Below, piece after piece: positions 9,258 to 20,322 of a DNA stretch of 64,000 nt. Under the pieces are notes generated by a model. It did no database searches and was not told where the DNA came from. It saw only the letters and a list, made by a program, of their open reading frames with translations. The stretch lies in contig CM040427.1 in NCBI GenBank assembly GCA_022702705.1, forward strand, positions 70,592,783-70,656,782, written 5' to 3'. The position numbers were made by a program, and so were the translations under genes. The stretch's first letter is position 1. Each line of letters opens with the position of its first letter. The DNA comes from Papilionanthe hookeriana x Papilionanthe teres (taxonomy: Eukaryota; Streptophyta; Magnoliopsida; Asparagales; Orchidaceae).

Positions 9258-11895
9258 TTACTTTCTCATAAACTGGTTCATTGGAGGATCAGTACTCTTC
9301 ATCCACTGCTTCTGAGCCTGGAAGCCCATCCATCCTGTATCAAACCAATAAATCTTTCAGCTTTTAGATCTGATTTAGTAAGTTTTGGGTATGAAGAAAC
9401 ATTGACAATTACATTTGGTTCATGAATTATAAAGATTTAGTTTGAATTCTCCATTGAAATTTATAAAGAGTTCAGTTTGATTTGATTTATTATTTCAAAC
9501 AAATAATGCACACCCCTTACATTACATGGTTAGGAAGCATCAAGTATGGCTGTGAGGAAAGAAAGAAGAATAGTTGCAGAAATTGATACCTAGAGAAGGA
9601 TCAATGCCTCTATGCTGAAGCTCCCTGAACTCTTGGCAGAGAGCACAACAAGAGCAGAAAAGATGAACTGTCCAGTCCTCCGATGGAGCCTCAACTAAGT
9701 TATATTTGTTCCTCATCTTCTTCCTGTAATTTGAACCTAATATCCAGCAGGAGAGCAATGCTGGCACCATCAGAATGTACATGAAACTGGCCAGCATGCA
9801 ACCTACAAGAAAAATAACATGCATAGTTAATAATATTATTAGGGAATTATACAATAACAACCTCTGTGGAAATTCTTCATTGAAAAAGACTAGGAATAAC
9901 ATTCTAAGGGGGTGTTTGGTAGTGCCATGTTAGCATGATTTATCGTCAGGATTTATTAAATTCAGACGAACATAATGAAAACATAAGTTTCATGAATTTA
10001 TGAAGATTCGGATTTAAGATTTGAATTTTGCGTTTGATTCATGTTAAATTCGGATTTATTAGATCTTGCTAACGCTTAATTCTTTCTGCAACCAAACACC
10101 CCCTTAAGGCTTTGTGATGGGCGGCTTTGTTATTTGTAAGTGGTTTTAAAGTTATTGTGGGAAAATTTACTTCTTTAGAAGTTGAAGTGGATATTAATTT
10201 TTGGTATCTTGAAAATCTCAGATAATAGCTTTCTTAAAGCTAACACATTTTGTTGGTATGTTTTTAAAAATTAGCTTTTTATTATGAAGATTTTTAGAAA
10301 GCAAAAATAAATAAATAAATAAATAAGTAAATTTAAATAAACTTGTGGTGACGGTTTCAAATACGAACTGTTATGTAGTGTGGAGCCAAAACATTTCAAG
10401 CATTTAAGATTGGTGCATAAGCGTCAGCCAGGAGCGCTCAGCGCCCTATAAGGGCTCAGAAATAAAAAGGGCGACGCCTATGCGCCTGTTATTTGGTGCC
10501 TAAGCGCCCTACATGGTGCAAGTGCTATTTGTTTTCTTGAGAGATTAGCACATAGGCGTCGGTCTATTGGTGTCTAGGTGCCCATTGGGGTGCCAATACA
10601 GAACGCTTGACTCTAAGGCGCCAAGTTTGGGCGTCTAAGCACCCAGTGCGGTTAATAAACAAAAAATTATTTTTTTAAGCCAATTTAGAGCAGGCTTCTT
10701 GAGGCTTGCAGTTTCTTTCTTTTGAATTCTTCGACAAGCATCTCGATGAACGTGCAGAGTGTCGAAAAGGTGGATTTTAGTGGTTCGGCGTCATTTTTGC
10801 TTCAAATTAGAGGGAAGATTTGTTGGTGCATGTTTTGTAAGTTTCTTTATGTCAATATGGAGAAGAAACTTGTGTGAGTTATTTCTAAAACTTTTTGAAT
10901 TACATAGTGAATTATGTCGTGGTGTAGCTCCGTGTTTTTTCTTTTCGTTTTTGGGGTTTTCCACGTAAAATTTCTGTGCTTTTGTGGTTATTTTGATTTT
11001 TTTTTTTTTTTTTGTTCCAATTGTTCTCCACTCCTCTGATCTTATTCCACGGTGAAATTAGAAGGTGACTCTTTCAAAGTATTTTCCTTAACACGAACGA
11101 GTTAGAAAACTGTCTCAAATAAATCCCAATGGGTTGTTTGTCTGCAAGTAGGATTTAATGTTAATAGGACTTAACAAATCTCTAAATCCATAAAGTCATA
11201 AATCCACCGAGCTCCTGAAAATAGTAAATTCAGGATTTAGGCCAAACCAAAGATAAAATTGGATGCAGTACATCCATAAATCCATAAATCAACCAAACTT
11301 CTACATCTTACCTTTTGCCTGGATTTACTAAACCCACTGATAAACTATATTAAGAGCCTCTACCAAACAACAACCCCTTCCAATAAATTTTAAGCAGAAA
11401 AGTAAATCAAAATGCAACACACAGAATGAAGAACACAAAGCTTACTCGTCCCTCCCTCGTCCAATATCTCTGCAATCTGTCCGAAAGTAACGCAAGGAAA
11501 AAATGCTGTCATAATAGCTGCAACACAAATATCCACCTTTTCAGACATAGATTAGGATGCCTATGATGTAAAAAATCAAATTTTGGAATAAATTTATAAG
11601 AATTGGGTGATATATATGTATGTTTCCAAAGAAAATCACCATTGGTCTGGTTCTGCCCACAATCAAACATCCCAGTTGCCCATGGCCTCCCAATACTGTA
11701 AGCAGGTGATTTGGAGTCATACGCCGGCGTAGGACTCACCGGAGCAAAGTTCACCGGCGTGCCTCTTGCTGGTGGAGGAGGGTATGGAGTTTGAGGAGGG
11801 CCATTAATGGAGGAGGGTGAAGCCACCGCAGGAGGCTGAGGAGGTGGCTCAGATCCTGCTGTGATCTCTTCGTCTTCTAATCTCTGTCTTCCCAT
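9258..11895 (-). CDS. PLAC8 family protein (cell number regulator / plant cadmium resistance type), 4 exons
   Basis: Exons on the minus strand: 11895-11640, 11517-11446, 9802-9590, 9334-9258; all junctions are GT-AG and the join keeps frame, giving 205 residues. Residues 1-70 are proline-rich and acidic. The PLAC8 domain follows: PWATGMFDCGQNQTN (71-85), TAFFPCVTFGQIAEILDEGG (89-108), a hydrophobic segment 111-131 (LASFMYILMVPALLSCWIL), then a KMR-KYNLVEAP region, a Cys cluster FCSCCALCQEFREL (158-171) and RGIDPSLGWMGF (174-185). Members are small membrane proteins linked to organ size control (fw2.2/CNR) and to cadmium or other metal efflux (PCR); which role applies here cannot be told. Length and motif order fit a full gene. 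The start is the first ATG of the long exon 1, with a TATA-like site about 55 bases upstream. Intron 2 (11445-9803) carries two MITEs; intron 1 (122 bp) keeps a MITE remnant. It lies downstream of VTE1 on the same strand, 8.3 kb away. Confidence 0.93.
9905..10106. mobile_element. MITE with 16-bp inverted ends in PLAC8 intron 2
   Basis: Perfect 16-bp terminal inverted repeats: taagggggtgtttggt at 9905-9920 and its complement at 10091-10106. Length 202 bp, no coding capacity. No clear target duplication, so the superfamily is left open (the termini resemble Tourist or hAT-like MITEs). Confidence 0.8.
10400..10660. repeat. gcgcctaagc-word rich repeat segment
   Basis: Repeated near-palindromic words such as gcgcct, aggcgc, agcgccc and taggcgtc, giving unusual GC-rich texture within the PLAC8 intron. 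Similar texture occurs at 4020-4190 and 44540-44640. Probably part of a dispersed element; function unknown. Confidence 0.4.
11131..11377. mobile_element. Probable MITE in PLAC8 intron 2
   Basis: Starts gggttgtttg and ends with the near-complement caaacaacaacccc; the interior repeats the words aatccataaatc and aggattta. About 247 bp, noncoding. Similar in style to the MITE at 9905-10106. The target duplication is not clear. Confidence 0.45.
11572..11632 (-). mobile_element. Hairpin MITE remnant in PLAC8 intron 1
   Basis: On the minus strand it reads like one end of the hairpin MITE (ggaaacatacatatatatca, then cccaattctta). It starts only about 10 bases after the intron 1 donor, and intron 1 is just 122 bp, so the MITE makes up half of the intron. 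Confidence 0.5.
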
Positions 11896-11944
11896 TGCTG
11901 TTGCAGAGAGTCAATAATTTGCCTAATCGCTTAAAACGGTTGGT

Positions 11945-11956
11945 CTATAATTTATA
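11945..11956 (-). promoter_or_regulatory. TATA-like element upstream of PLAC8
   Basis: On the minus strand this reads tataaattatag, about 50 bases before the predicted ATG. It is the nearest TATA-like word in an AT-rich flank, so chance occurrence cannot be excluded. Confidence 0.3.
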
Positions 11957-11999
11957 TTGAGTTTAGACTGATAAGTGAGAACTGAAAAAGAAGAAGTCA

Positions 12000-12850
12000 A
12001 AGGATTTCATCACGTTTTCTTATTAAAAAAAATTGGATAAGAATTAGGGCTTAGGAATTTATCTCCGAGGTCGTTAATCCTTTGAAAATTTATTTGAATT
12101 TTGATTTAGATCAAGATTATATTAAAATAAATGAGTCGAGTTAGGATTTAAAATTTTGAATTGATTTTTTTTTTTTTGTTGTTGTTTTCGTGCTGACTTC
12201 AGCTCGGCTTGAAATCAGATTATTAACAACCTTGGTGTTGTTAGGATTGCGAATTTAGCTCGAAGTACATTGTTCGCTAGAAACTTGATTTGAAATTTGA
12301 CTTGGATCGAGATAGTATTGAAATAAATGCGTCAAGTTACGAGCCAAAATTTTGGAACGAATTATTTTTCGAGCAAAGTTTGAGCCGATCCAAACTCGGC
12401 TTAAAATCGGAACATTAACAGCTCTAATGAGATTAGGATAAAAAAATTAAAAATTTGATTTTGTTGAATTTATTTTTATATTAATATGAATTTAATCATT
12501 TTGAATTTTATCCAAATTTATTTTTTATGAAAATATTTGATAATTTCTTTTTTTTTTATATATAATAATTTCACTCTCTTTTGATGCATATGTGTGAACG
12601 TATCTTTCGAGTTTCGTAAAGCCTGATACGCGCATACTTTGACCGCTGGCTTGGAGGACTAGCATGACAGCTAGCTGACCTTAAGCTCATCCAATATTAA
12701 AGGTCAACGCCAAAGCTTACTAAAGTTGCTGACCAGTTATTATTATTATTATTATAATATAAAGATAAATTAGGGACAGCAACTTTATTTTTATTTATTT
12801 GCTAACTTTTTATTGAAACATATATAAGTTATAAAACTGCAAAAAATTAA
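12000..12850. other. Intergenic AT-rich DNA with degenerate hAT-like words
   Basis: Upstream of the PLAC8 gene. The part 12180-12430 has words like agctcggcttgaaatc and cgagccaaaattttg reminiscent of the gctcggttcg texture of the hAT MITEs, but no ends or duplications are visible. Otherwise nothing recognised. Confidence 0.3.
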
Positions 12851-12854
12851 ATCC

Positions 12855-12861
12855 TAATTTG

Positions 12862-12909
<48 letters not shown>
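12855..12909. repeat. (TA)n tract, left side of SINE target duplication
   Basis: taatttgt followed by about 24 TA repeats. The matching right copy is at 13073-13120. Confidence 0.85.
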
Positions 12910-12912
<3 letters not shown>

Positions 12913-13072
12913 AAAAGAAATCGGTATTTAATAGTTTATTGGTCCAACTACAAATACCGATTTCCCAGTGTCTCTATATGATCCGTCCGCGCCTCCGGTA
13001 AGCGATCGAACCGGGACCTTCGGGACTCACGATGAGCTCCGCCCAAGCCACTAGCGCCACGGCTGCGGCACA
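12910..13072 (-). mobile_element. tRNA-derived SINE inserted in (TA)n
   Basis: Read on the minus strand it begins TGTGCCGCAGCCG, then an A-box-like TGGCGCTAGTGG (complement at 13048-13059) and a B-box-like GGTTCGATCGC (complement at 13002-13012) about 35 bases later, the RNA polymerase III promoter layout of tRNA-derived SINEs. The 3' part has a hairpin (AAATCGGTATTT ... AAATACCGATTT) and a T-rich end. Both sides carry taatttgttatata(TA)n (from 12855 and from 13073), which is the expected target duplication with expanded TA. About 163 bp. Confidence 0.8.
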
Positions 13073-13079
13073 TAATTTG

Positions 13080-13120
<41 letters not shown>
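13073..13120. repeat. (TA)n tract, right side of SINE target duplication
   Basis: taatttgt followed by about 20 TA repeats, the counterpart of 12855-12909. Confidence 0.85.
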
Positions 13121-13121
<1 letters not shown>

Positions 13122-13335
13122 CTCACTCAAATATTAAAAGTTACATCAAAATCTCTGATCCTTATTTTTCATGGCTTTATTGTGACAAGTAAATACAAAG
13201 ATTTGATATTTCGGAAAAAAAAAAAGATTGGCATGAGATTTATTCCATAAATAAGCAAGTTTTTAAATGTAAGGAATGTAATCCTCCTAAATTTAACGAT
13301 ATAATTATGAAACTTAGGCTTGATATCATCACAAA

Positions 13336-13552
13336 TGGGGCTGTCGAAAAAGCTCGTTGTTCGCGAACTGTTCATGTTCGGTTCGCCAAAAAGTTCGTGT
13401 TCGATTTGTTTGATAAGCAAACGAGATGAACACGAATAATTTTTTTTTCGTTCGGTTTGTTAAACGATTCAAACACGAACAGTGATGTGTTCGAACATTT
13501 CGAACACGAACACTAGCTCTGTTCGTCCGTGTTCCATTCGTTTACACCCCTA
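13336..13552. mobile_element. Short hAT-type MITE with 8-bp target duplication
   Basis: Flanked by perfect direct repeats atcacaaa (13328-13335 and 13553-13560). Ends are tggggctgtcgaaaaagctc and, reversed, taggggtgtaaacg, like the hAT MITEs at 8609 and 17144. The interior is full of cgaacacgaac / gttcgtgttcg words. 217 bp, noncoding. Confidence 0.85.
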
Positions 13553-13599
13553 ATCACAAAAATTTATCATTTTATATGTATCTCGAGATATTTTTTTTA

Positions 13600-14620
13600 A
13601 GCAGAAAAATGTTTTGATTCAAATTAAAATTTATTCAGAGTTCTCATTTTAGTAGGCTTGTAGTCAAACTGACCATCTCGACAAGATGAGCCAAATGATA
13701 CCAAAATTATTCAAATGCGAGTCCAATCAAGCTCGGATTGGGAAGTTAATTGGAGGGTCAAATAAACTCTAAATTTGATAGATCTATAGACAAATCGAAC
13801 GTCTCAACAAGTGTAGTCCAACGAACCCAATATCACTCGATTACAAGTTTATTAAGGCTCTTAAAGCATAAAGAAATCTCCTATGATCAAGAGGAATCAA
13901 CGTGAATCATTCGATCAGGTTGTTAATAAAGTTATTCACCGAATCATCATATATTGGTTACCACAATGTCAGATCACTGATGCCAGATAGCCACCTGTTG
14001 CGGTGCACCATTGAAGCATCCGGATCATCATCTCTCAGTCAACTGCACAATACCATCTTCATCATGTCGACATCATTGCAGGACCACTTTCGTTCTTCCA
14101 ACACCCCCACCATCACTAAATCACCATTGATAGGTCATTACCGTCATCATGGTACATCGTCGTCAAAATACCATCGCATCTCATCATTACATAATCATTA
14201 CTCCTATTGTTTCTGGATCACTATTGCCTAACCACAATCCTTGGTGTCAATGAATCTATATCACCGTTACACAACCTCTATCATTGAGCTTTTAGTGTCG
14301 CAACTGGTTCACTATCACTCTTCCAATATTTTCTACCACTCTTTTAATGAAATTCAAGTTAATTTTTTTCCACTATTGTAATACTCTTTTTTATTATTTA
14401 ATAAATAAAAAAAAAGCTTTGTAACATCCATATGAACAGTAAAATCATTTCAATTGTGTTGGGCCCTGTGATTTTTTCTCTTTCAGATTTATTACATAAA
14501 AACCCATAGTGTCCTCTCTACCAGTTCATTCCGTTATCTACGTGTGTGCTGAATTTTTATACAATGCTAAGAAGCTAATATAACTCTTCCGCTGTGAATT
14601 CTCGAGCACCCAATAATTTT
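13600..14620 (+). repeat. LTR-like dispersed repeat, copy 3 (diverged)
   Basis: Shares with copies 1, 2 and 4 the blocks gatgagccaaatgataccaa, tcgaacgtctcaac, aaggctcttaaa and gatcaggttgttaa, and near its end gggccctgtgattttttctc and a tail ending ctcttccgctgtgaattct. The central tandem array is replaced by a CAT/CAC-rich stretch (14000-14300), part of which is an incidental open frame. Confidence 0.45.
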
Positions 14621-15920
14621 TATTATATTTGCATTTCTTAGTGTATACATTATTTTATAGTGCATATTATATAAGAAAGTTGATACAAAATATAGAGTAA
14701 ACAATTAAATTTACCATGAAATAAACTAATTAAAACAATTAAAAATTAGTGTAAAATATTATTTAATAATATTTATTTAAAGTATATGGAAGTTTCAAAA
14801 TTAACGAATAAAAATATTTAGTTCAGAGATTACTGAAAATATTGATATTTTATTATCAACTGATAATTATTTATAATGTCAAGTTTTAATATAAAAATAT
14901 AATAAGTTTCTTTTATCTTAAAAAATTTTTTTAGGTAAATGTTTACCTTCAATGACTAATAAAATTTCTCAAATATAAAAATGTGCTCACATATTTTGAG
15001 TTGCTCGTATAAAGTATGATTTACTTATGTTATTAGGCCATGAGTTGAAGGAAATATCATGAACAAAAGATGTAATTAATCAAAAATCATCTATTGGAAA
15101 GATAATTTACGAAATTTTTGCTATGGATTTCATGAATTGTGGTTTTTCTCCTTTTCCTTTATCACTTTTGGTACTCACTGTTAAGTTTGTTGGACATCTG
15201 AATTTTTGAATTGTTTTGAAGTGAAACTCTGCCTCAAAAGTATCTAAAATATCATTATCACAGTTCTGTTTTAAATAGTTTTACCATAAAGAGGCAACAT
15301 AGTCATTTTTCTAGAAACAACTGTCCCAAAACTGTTTTCACACAACTGTACTAAACAGACAACCACCTTCCCTGCTGAGCAAGCTTCCCGAGACATCTGC
15401 AATTGCAACATATGCCAAGCTAAGTATGAACAATATTTTCTTGAAATATTTTTTAATTATTATCCTAAATAAGATTACATTTTGCATGATGTTTCTTCTA
15501 TATCATAAAGTAATAATATAACCTCCTTCTATCATGTAAATATTGATATAATAATTGCTATATATTATGAAATTTAGGTGTTTATATATGTTGATTTTTT
15601 CCATAAATTTAAATGAAATTTAAATTAAAAGCTCCACCAGAGTTAAATAACCAAATTTACATTGGCCGCATTGAATATGTTATATTATCACCAAAGTAAC
15701 CTCTTAAGAGTCTTAGATTATTATATTACTAAGAGGCTAAACTAATTAGGTTTTTAATTTTATATTCGATATTAGATTAAGTTGAATTCTAATTTTTATT
15801 CAAACTATTGTTTTCTTAAGTAAACCTTTATGTATCTTTTCAATAATTAAATCTATTTCTTACCATTTGCATTTCAACATTTTGAATGTGACGTGTAATT
15901 TATATATTGTTTAAATAAAA
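14620..15920. other. AT-rich intergenic DNA, nothing recognised
   Basis: No exon, RNA gene, inverted terminus or tandem array could be identified apart from runs of A/T. Confidence 0.4.
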
Positions 15921-15921
15921 T

Positions 15922-15923
<2 letters not shown>

Positions 15924-15969
<46 letters not shown>
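15924..15969. repeat. (TA)n microsatellite
   Basis: About 23 TA repeats in an AT-rich setting. Confidence 0.9.
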
Positions 15970-15970
<1 letters not shown>

Positions 15971-16359
15971 CAGTAGTGTAGCCAAACCATCTCAACCGAC
16001 AGAGTAGTGGTGTAGCCAAATCATGAGCTCATACTTGTGAAATACCTAAAATATGTTGTAAACCCTATTAAGATAGGGGTGTGCACTTAATTACATGCAA
16101 AGGGAACCCTTTCTTCAGAATGGTGTTGATGTGTGCTAAAAAATTCATGGCGGTTGAGTAACGGATTATCATCTTAGCGCTGTATGAGAATTCAACATAC
16201 ACATAGATGAAAGAGAAACATGCGGTAATGACTCAAGAAGATTTTACGGGGAAAACCTACGGGGCCTGGTCCAGTTTCGAAATTTCATTATTGATTGATG
16301 ATTACAGAATCCCATGTCCCACAGACAGGAAAATGTAACTATATTTTTCAGATTATAGT

Positions 16360-16720
16360 GTCGACTGACGGTGTCGGGTTGGTGGTGATTAATGATTGTG
16401 ATTAATGTTGGTCGACGACGGTTGGCGGAGGTCAACAGAGATTGGTGGTGGTTGACGACAGTAGGCGATGGTCGACGGAGGTGGTCATTGACGATGGTAG
16501 GCCATGGTTGATGGAGATCGACAGGGTCGACGATGGTTGACAGTAGTCGATGACGGTCGGCGGTGGTCGACGGAGGTCTGCGGTCGATGACGCTTGGCGG
16601 TTGACGATGGTCTGTGGTTGTCGAAGGAGGTTGGCGGTTGTCGATGGCGATCGACAACGGTCCGCGGTGGTCGACAATGGTCTGCGGTGGTCGACAACGG
16701 TCAGCGGTGATGCTGAGCTG
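16360..16720. repeat. GC-rich minisatellite, unit about 20 bp
   Basis: Degenerate tandem copies of ggtcgacaacggtccgcggt. The last three units (about 16650-16710) are nearly perfect at 20-bp spacing, while upstream units vary. Several overlapping open frames on both strands (rich in Pro/Ser/Thr on the minus strand) arise from the repeat; codon order does not persist in one frame since 20 is not a multiple of three, so they are not accepted as genes. Confidence 0.8.
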
Positions 16721-17143
16721 CAGCTTCTCATCAAGGCCTCAGGCTCTCTCTAGGCTTAAGCTCCCCTCATTTGAGGGATGAGGGTTTATTTATAGTGTTC
16801 TAGGTGCAATTAATGCAGAAATATAAAACATTTTCTTCAGACGGTTCGGAGAGCTTCATTCAATCAGACGGTGTTTAAAGGACATTTGGATGCCTTAATG
16901 ATGTTGAAATTGAGTGATCTTGGGCTCGTTGGATTCGTTTGGTCGAGACGTTCGATTCAGCTATGAACTTGCCAGATTTGACATCCGTTTGACCTTCTAA
17001 ATGTGTCTGAAAATCTTCCAAAAACAGTTAACTAACTTGATCCGGGCTTGATTTGACTTGGATCAGACTAACTTTGATGTCATTAGGTTCCTCTCATTGA
17101 ACCGTTAGTTTGACTATAAGTTTGTTGAAATCAGAGTTCGGGA

Positions 17144-17463
17144 TAGGGGTGTAAACGAGCCGAACACGAGCGAGCCCGGGCTCAACTCGTGTTCGGCTTG
17201 TTTATATTTCGAGCCTAGAAAGTTTGTTCATGTTCAGCTCGTTTGCTTAGTGAGCCGAACATGAGCTGTTCATGAACAATGAGTCGTTTTGACAACCCTA
17301 ATCATGTAACCATGAGATGTTAAGGGTTGGGGCAAGATTTAAGAATTATTGTTTACATTAAAAAATCATTTGAATCTAATTTAATTATTTTTATTCTATT
17401 TACTTAATAAATAATTTTAATTGATTATGAATCTTTTAAATTTTTAAAAATACTGCTCATCAG

Positions 17464-17494
<31 letters not shown>

Positions 17495-17669
17495 GTACGT
17501 ACGTATATATATAATTGATGAATACTATTTCGAGCCAAAACGAGCCGAACATGACCGAATAAATCTTTGTTCGTATTCGGCTCGTTAAGGCTTGTTAACT
17601 TAACGAATGAGTTGAACATGAGCTTCTTCACGAGCTGTTCGCGAACAACGAGCCATTTTGACAGCCCTA
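17144..17669. mobile_element. hAT-type MITE, inverted relative of 8609-9087
   Basis: Flanks are gttcggga (17136-17143) and gttctgga (17670-17677), an 8-bp duplication with one mismatch. The left end taggggtgtaaacgagccga and right end ...ttttgacagcccta match the reversed ends of the 8609 copy, and the middle has the same order of segments including a (TA)n(CA)n tract at about 17465-17515. 526 bp, noncoding. Confidence 0.85.
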
Positions 17670-18099
17670 GTTCTGGATGACCTTTTATCAAGATTTTGAA
17701 ATAGTATCTCGAGATCCGTGTCAAGCTTCGAGATTCGTGCTAGATAATGCAAATTTATTGGTGACGTATCAGGTGTAAGTCACTTTAAGTTTTGCTAAAG
17801 AAACAAGAAATAAAAAATTAAGAAAAATCATTTTTCTTGGGTAAAAATGAGAAATAAGGTTTTTTCTATAAAATTTGCACTGTCCGACTAATATATATAA
17901 GATTTAGGTTGATTTGTATCAATAACAAAAGCTACTAAGAAGTTAAGAGTGCAAGAACAGACAACACTAAATATGACATTATATGAGAAATAAATGCTAA
18001 TTCAACTAAAATTGAGGTATTCAAAGAGATGTAAAACTTAACTCATTATATTTGGGCCAACTCCCATTCTAATAAGCCACCTAAATTGATAAAAAAATC

Positions 18100-18600
18100 C
18101 AAAAAAATAATAAATAAAAATTTATGCATGTTCACCTCAGTCTTAATATGAATAGAGTTATAACATTTGACAACATTAATAAATTGAAAGCACTGCTAAT
18201 ACTCGGGATGAAAAAAGTCATAGATTTTTCAAACATTTTCTTATTTAATATAATAAATACTTGTGCAGCGTATCTCGACCTGTCAATTGGCATCATCGGT
18301 GTAAGACCACTCAGGTCAAGAATTTGAATCCCCTGTAACACAGTTGGTCTTAAAGAAGAGGTGGTACTAGAACAGTTAGACACCTTGGGAGTGACTGAAG
18401 ACTCGTATAATAGCCTTTGGTCATTCATTTTGAACTTAAAAATCACAACCATGTATACATTCTTAATCAACAATATTCTCAAACAAGCAGTAGCTAACAA
18501 GTTTATCTCTGATCTAATTAAACTTTGTTATAAACACCTATGAGAAAACTAATCAAATAAAATTTAATATACCTCATGAAGAGCAAAATCCAAATCTAAT
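18100..18600. other. Intergenic stretch, no gene accepted
   Basis: Short overlapping open frames on both strands show no recognisable domain. A segment at 18250-18340 is faintly tRNA-like and is discussed among the rejected items. Confidence 0.3.
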
Positions 18601-18740
18601 CTTAAAACATATTTTGGATGTTTTTTTTTTGTGAGTGGTCAAAATAATATATCATGCATGGCAACCCATTATTAAGCTTAATATCAAACATTTAAAAAGT
18701 TTCTTGTTCAACTACAAATAAATCAAACGCAGTTCACTTA

Positions 18741-19583
18741 GGACCCGTTTGAGACAGCTTCAGCATTTTTGAAACACCGTCGTGTTGTTTGTTTTGCACA
18801 TGCGTTTTCAAAATCGCAAATTTTATTTTGCTTCGTTCGCAATTGTGCTCGTAGAGCATAGAGCCGCTCCCTGTGTCTTCGGCAATCCTCTTCGGGCACC
18901 TTCAGCACTGCTTCTTCCGCTTCTTCTCTTCGCGATAAGAGCTCACAGAGATGGTAGATAGATAGTTAATCAAGGCCATAACCAAAGAATTCTATATTCT
19001 TGATTTGAGAAGTTGAATTTTCAACTTGCTTTATAGTCTATTCGAGCCGTAAATATCACACGAGATGGTAGATAGATAGTTATTAATGATTGACTTATGT
19101 TAGTAGTTTCTTTCTTAGGCTTGTTGGTTAAGGCTTTTATCCACAAATAAATTTGAGTTATTTGGAGGAATGTTGATTCATCAGTTGGTTTGAGCGATTT
19201 GATACACTATGCATAGAGTTGGATCATTTTAAAGATTGACGTGCTACTATTTCTGTAGCAGAATTTTAATTATGATTTTATTCCTTATAAATATGACTTA
19301 AAAGTTTGATTTCTCATCTCTTGTTGTCCAAATTTGGTAGAGATTGATCAAGAGGAGGAGATAGGTGAAGTTAAATCATTTGAAAAGATGTGAGATCAAC
19401 TGTTTTTCTAACACATAAACAAGTTTATCCAAAACATAGGCAGAATTATCATTTATCTAGAATCAACTGTTTTCCAAACGCAAAAACCAAACAGATGATA
19501 GCTTATCCGGATTAACTGCTTATCAACAGATTATCAAGATAAACAGATTATCTGGATAAACTGCAGCTACGCCAAACAGACAC
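18741..19583. mobile_element. PIF/Harbinger-like non-autonomous element, 843 bp
   Basis: Imperfect inverted ends: ggacccgtttgagacagctt on the left and, reversed, gtgtctgtttggcgtagctg on the right, flanked by TTA on both sides (18738-18740 and 19584-19586), the 3-bp duplication typical of PIF/Harbinger. Its right end is homologous to 40200-40455 and 62126-62345; its left end resembles 27428. A GC-rich stretch (18830-18960) looks like a captured gene 5' end. No transposase. Confidence 0.65.
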
Positions 19584-19589
19584 TTAATC

Positions 19590-19957
19590 TTCGAGCTTTT
19601 ATAAAAATATTCAAACTAAGTAATTTATTAATTTAAATGAATTTTATCTAATATTAATGAGTTGCTCATTCAGAGTTTAGATTTTAGATAAATAAGAATA
19701 ATTTAAATTCTCCGTAAAATTCTTTGAGGAGATTACCCTGAACTGTAGTTTCCCCTTTCTAAAAAAATGCAACTTTCATTAGCTAAAGACCAACATAACT
19801 CTTGACAAAGTGTAGTCTGATAATGAACATATAAATCTCTATAACCAATTTCTAGTGTTGACCCATAAGCTCATAACAATTTTTAAAATGAAGTAATTGC
19901 ACTAATTTAAATATCTTAAAAATATATTTGGTAATTTATTTATTTCTTCACCACAAC

Positions 19958-19988
<31 letters not shown>

Positions 19989-20140
19989 TCCAAATCTAGG
20001 CAAACATGCAACAAGTCAAATTTCATAAGAATTTATGATCTTATTTCATTTTTTACTTGCTCTTATAAAAAATATGTATGTACTTATTAACAGTTCCAAA
20101 GCTTAACCAAACAAAGCAGGCAAGATGATGAAATGATGCC
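19590..20140. other. Flank downstream of VTE1
   Basis: AT-rich, with a (TA)n tract at about 19963-19989. It probably includes the VTE1 3' UTR near 20050-20148. No other feature seen. Confidence 0.35.
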
Positions 20141-20148
20141 CCCATTTA

Positions 20149-20322
20149 TTATAGTCCGGGGGGCTTGAACAAAGGTATAGGAAAGAAGCTCTCTACATCC
20201 ACAGGCACTTGAAGAGCACGGCTAACGAGCTCCGGCATGGCGGCCGTCGCCTTCCAGGTCGAGAACCATGGCCCCCCACCTACTTCAACGGCGGCCATAT
20301 CGCTCGTCACGTCAAGGATTAA
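20149..20322 (-). CDS. VTE1: VTE1 terminal exon
   Basis: 58 codons including the stop, phase 0, acceptor GTGCAG. It encodes TSDMAAVEVGGGPWFSTWKA through the conserved C-terminus PIPLFKPPGL. The stop is a double TAATAA, and the following bases make an AATAAA that overlaps the stop, too early to be the working poly(A) signal. Confidence 0.93.
   Translation of the reverse strand, partial: LILDVTSDMAAVEVGGGPWFSTWKATAAMPELVSRALQVPVDVESFFPIPLFKPPGL

Noticed and set aside
16244..16753. Overlapping open frames on both strands rich in Pro, Ser, Thr, Arg
   Set aside because: Produced by the 20-bp minisatellite; frames shift between units and have no gene context.
18250..18340. tRNA-like stretch (tggcatcatcggtgtaag ... 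aatttgaatcccc)
   Set aside because: There is a weak A-box and B-box resemblance on the plus strand, but the match is poor, no target duplication or tail was found, and it does not fold as a tRNA by eye. A degraded SINE remains possible.
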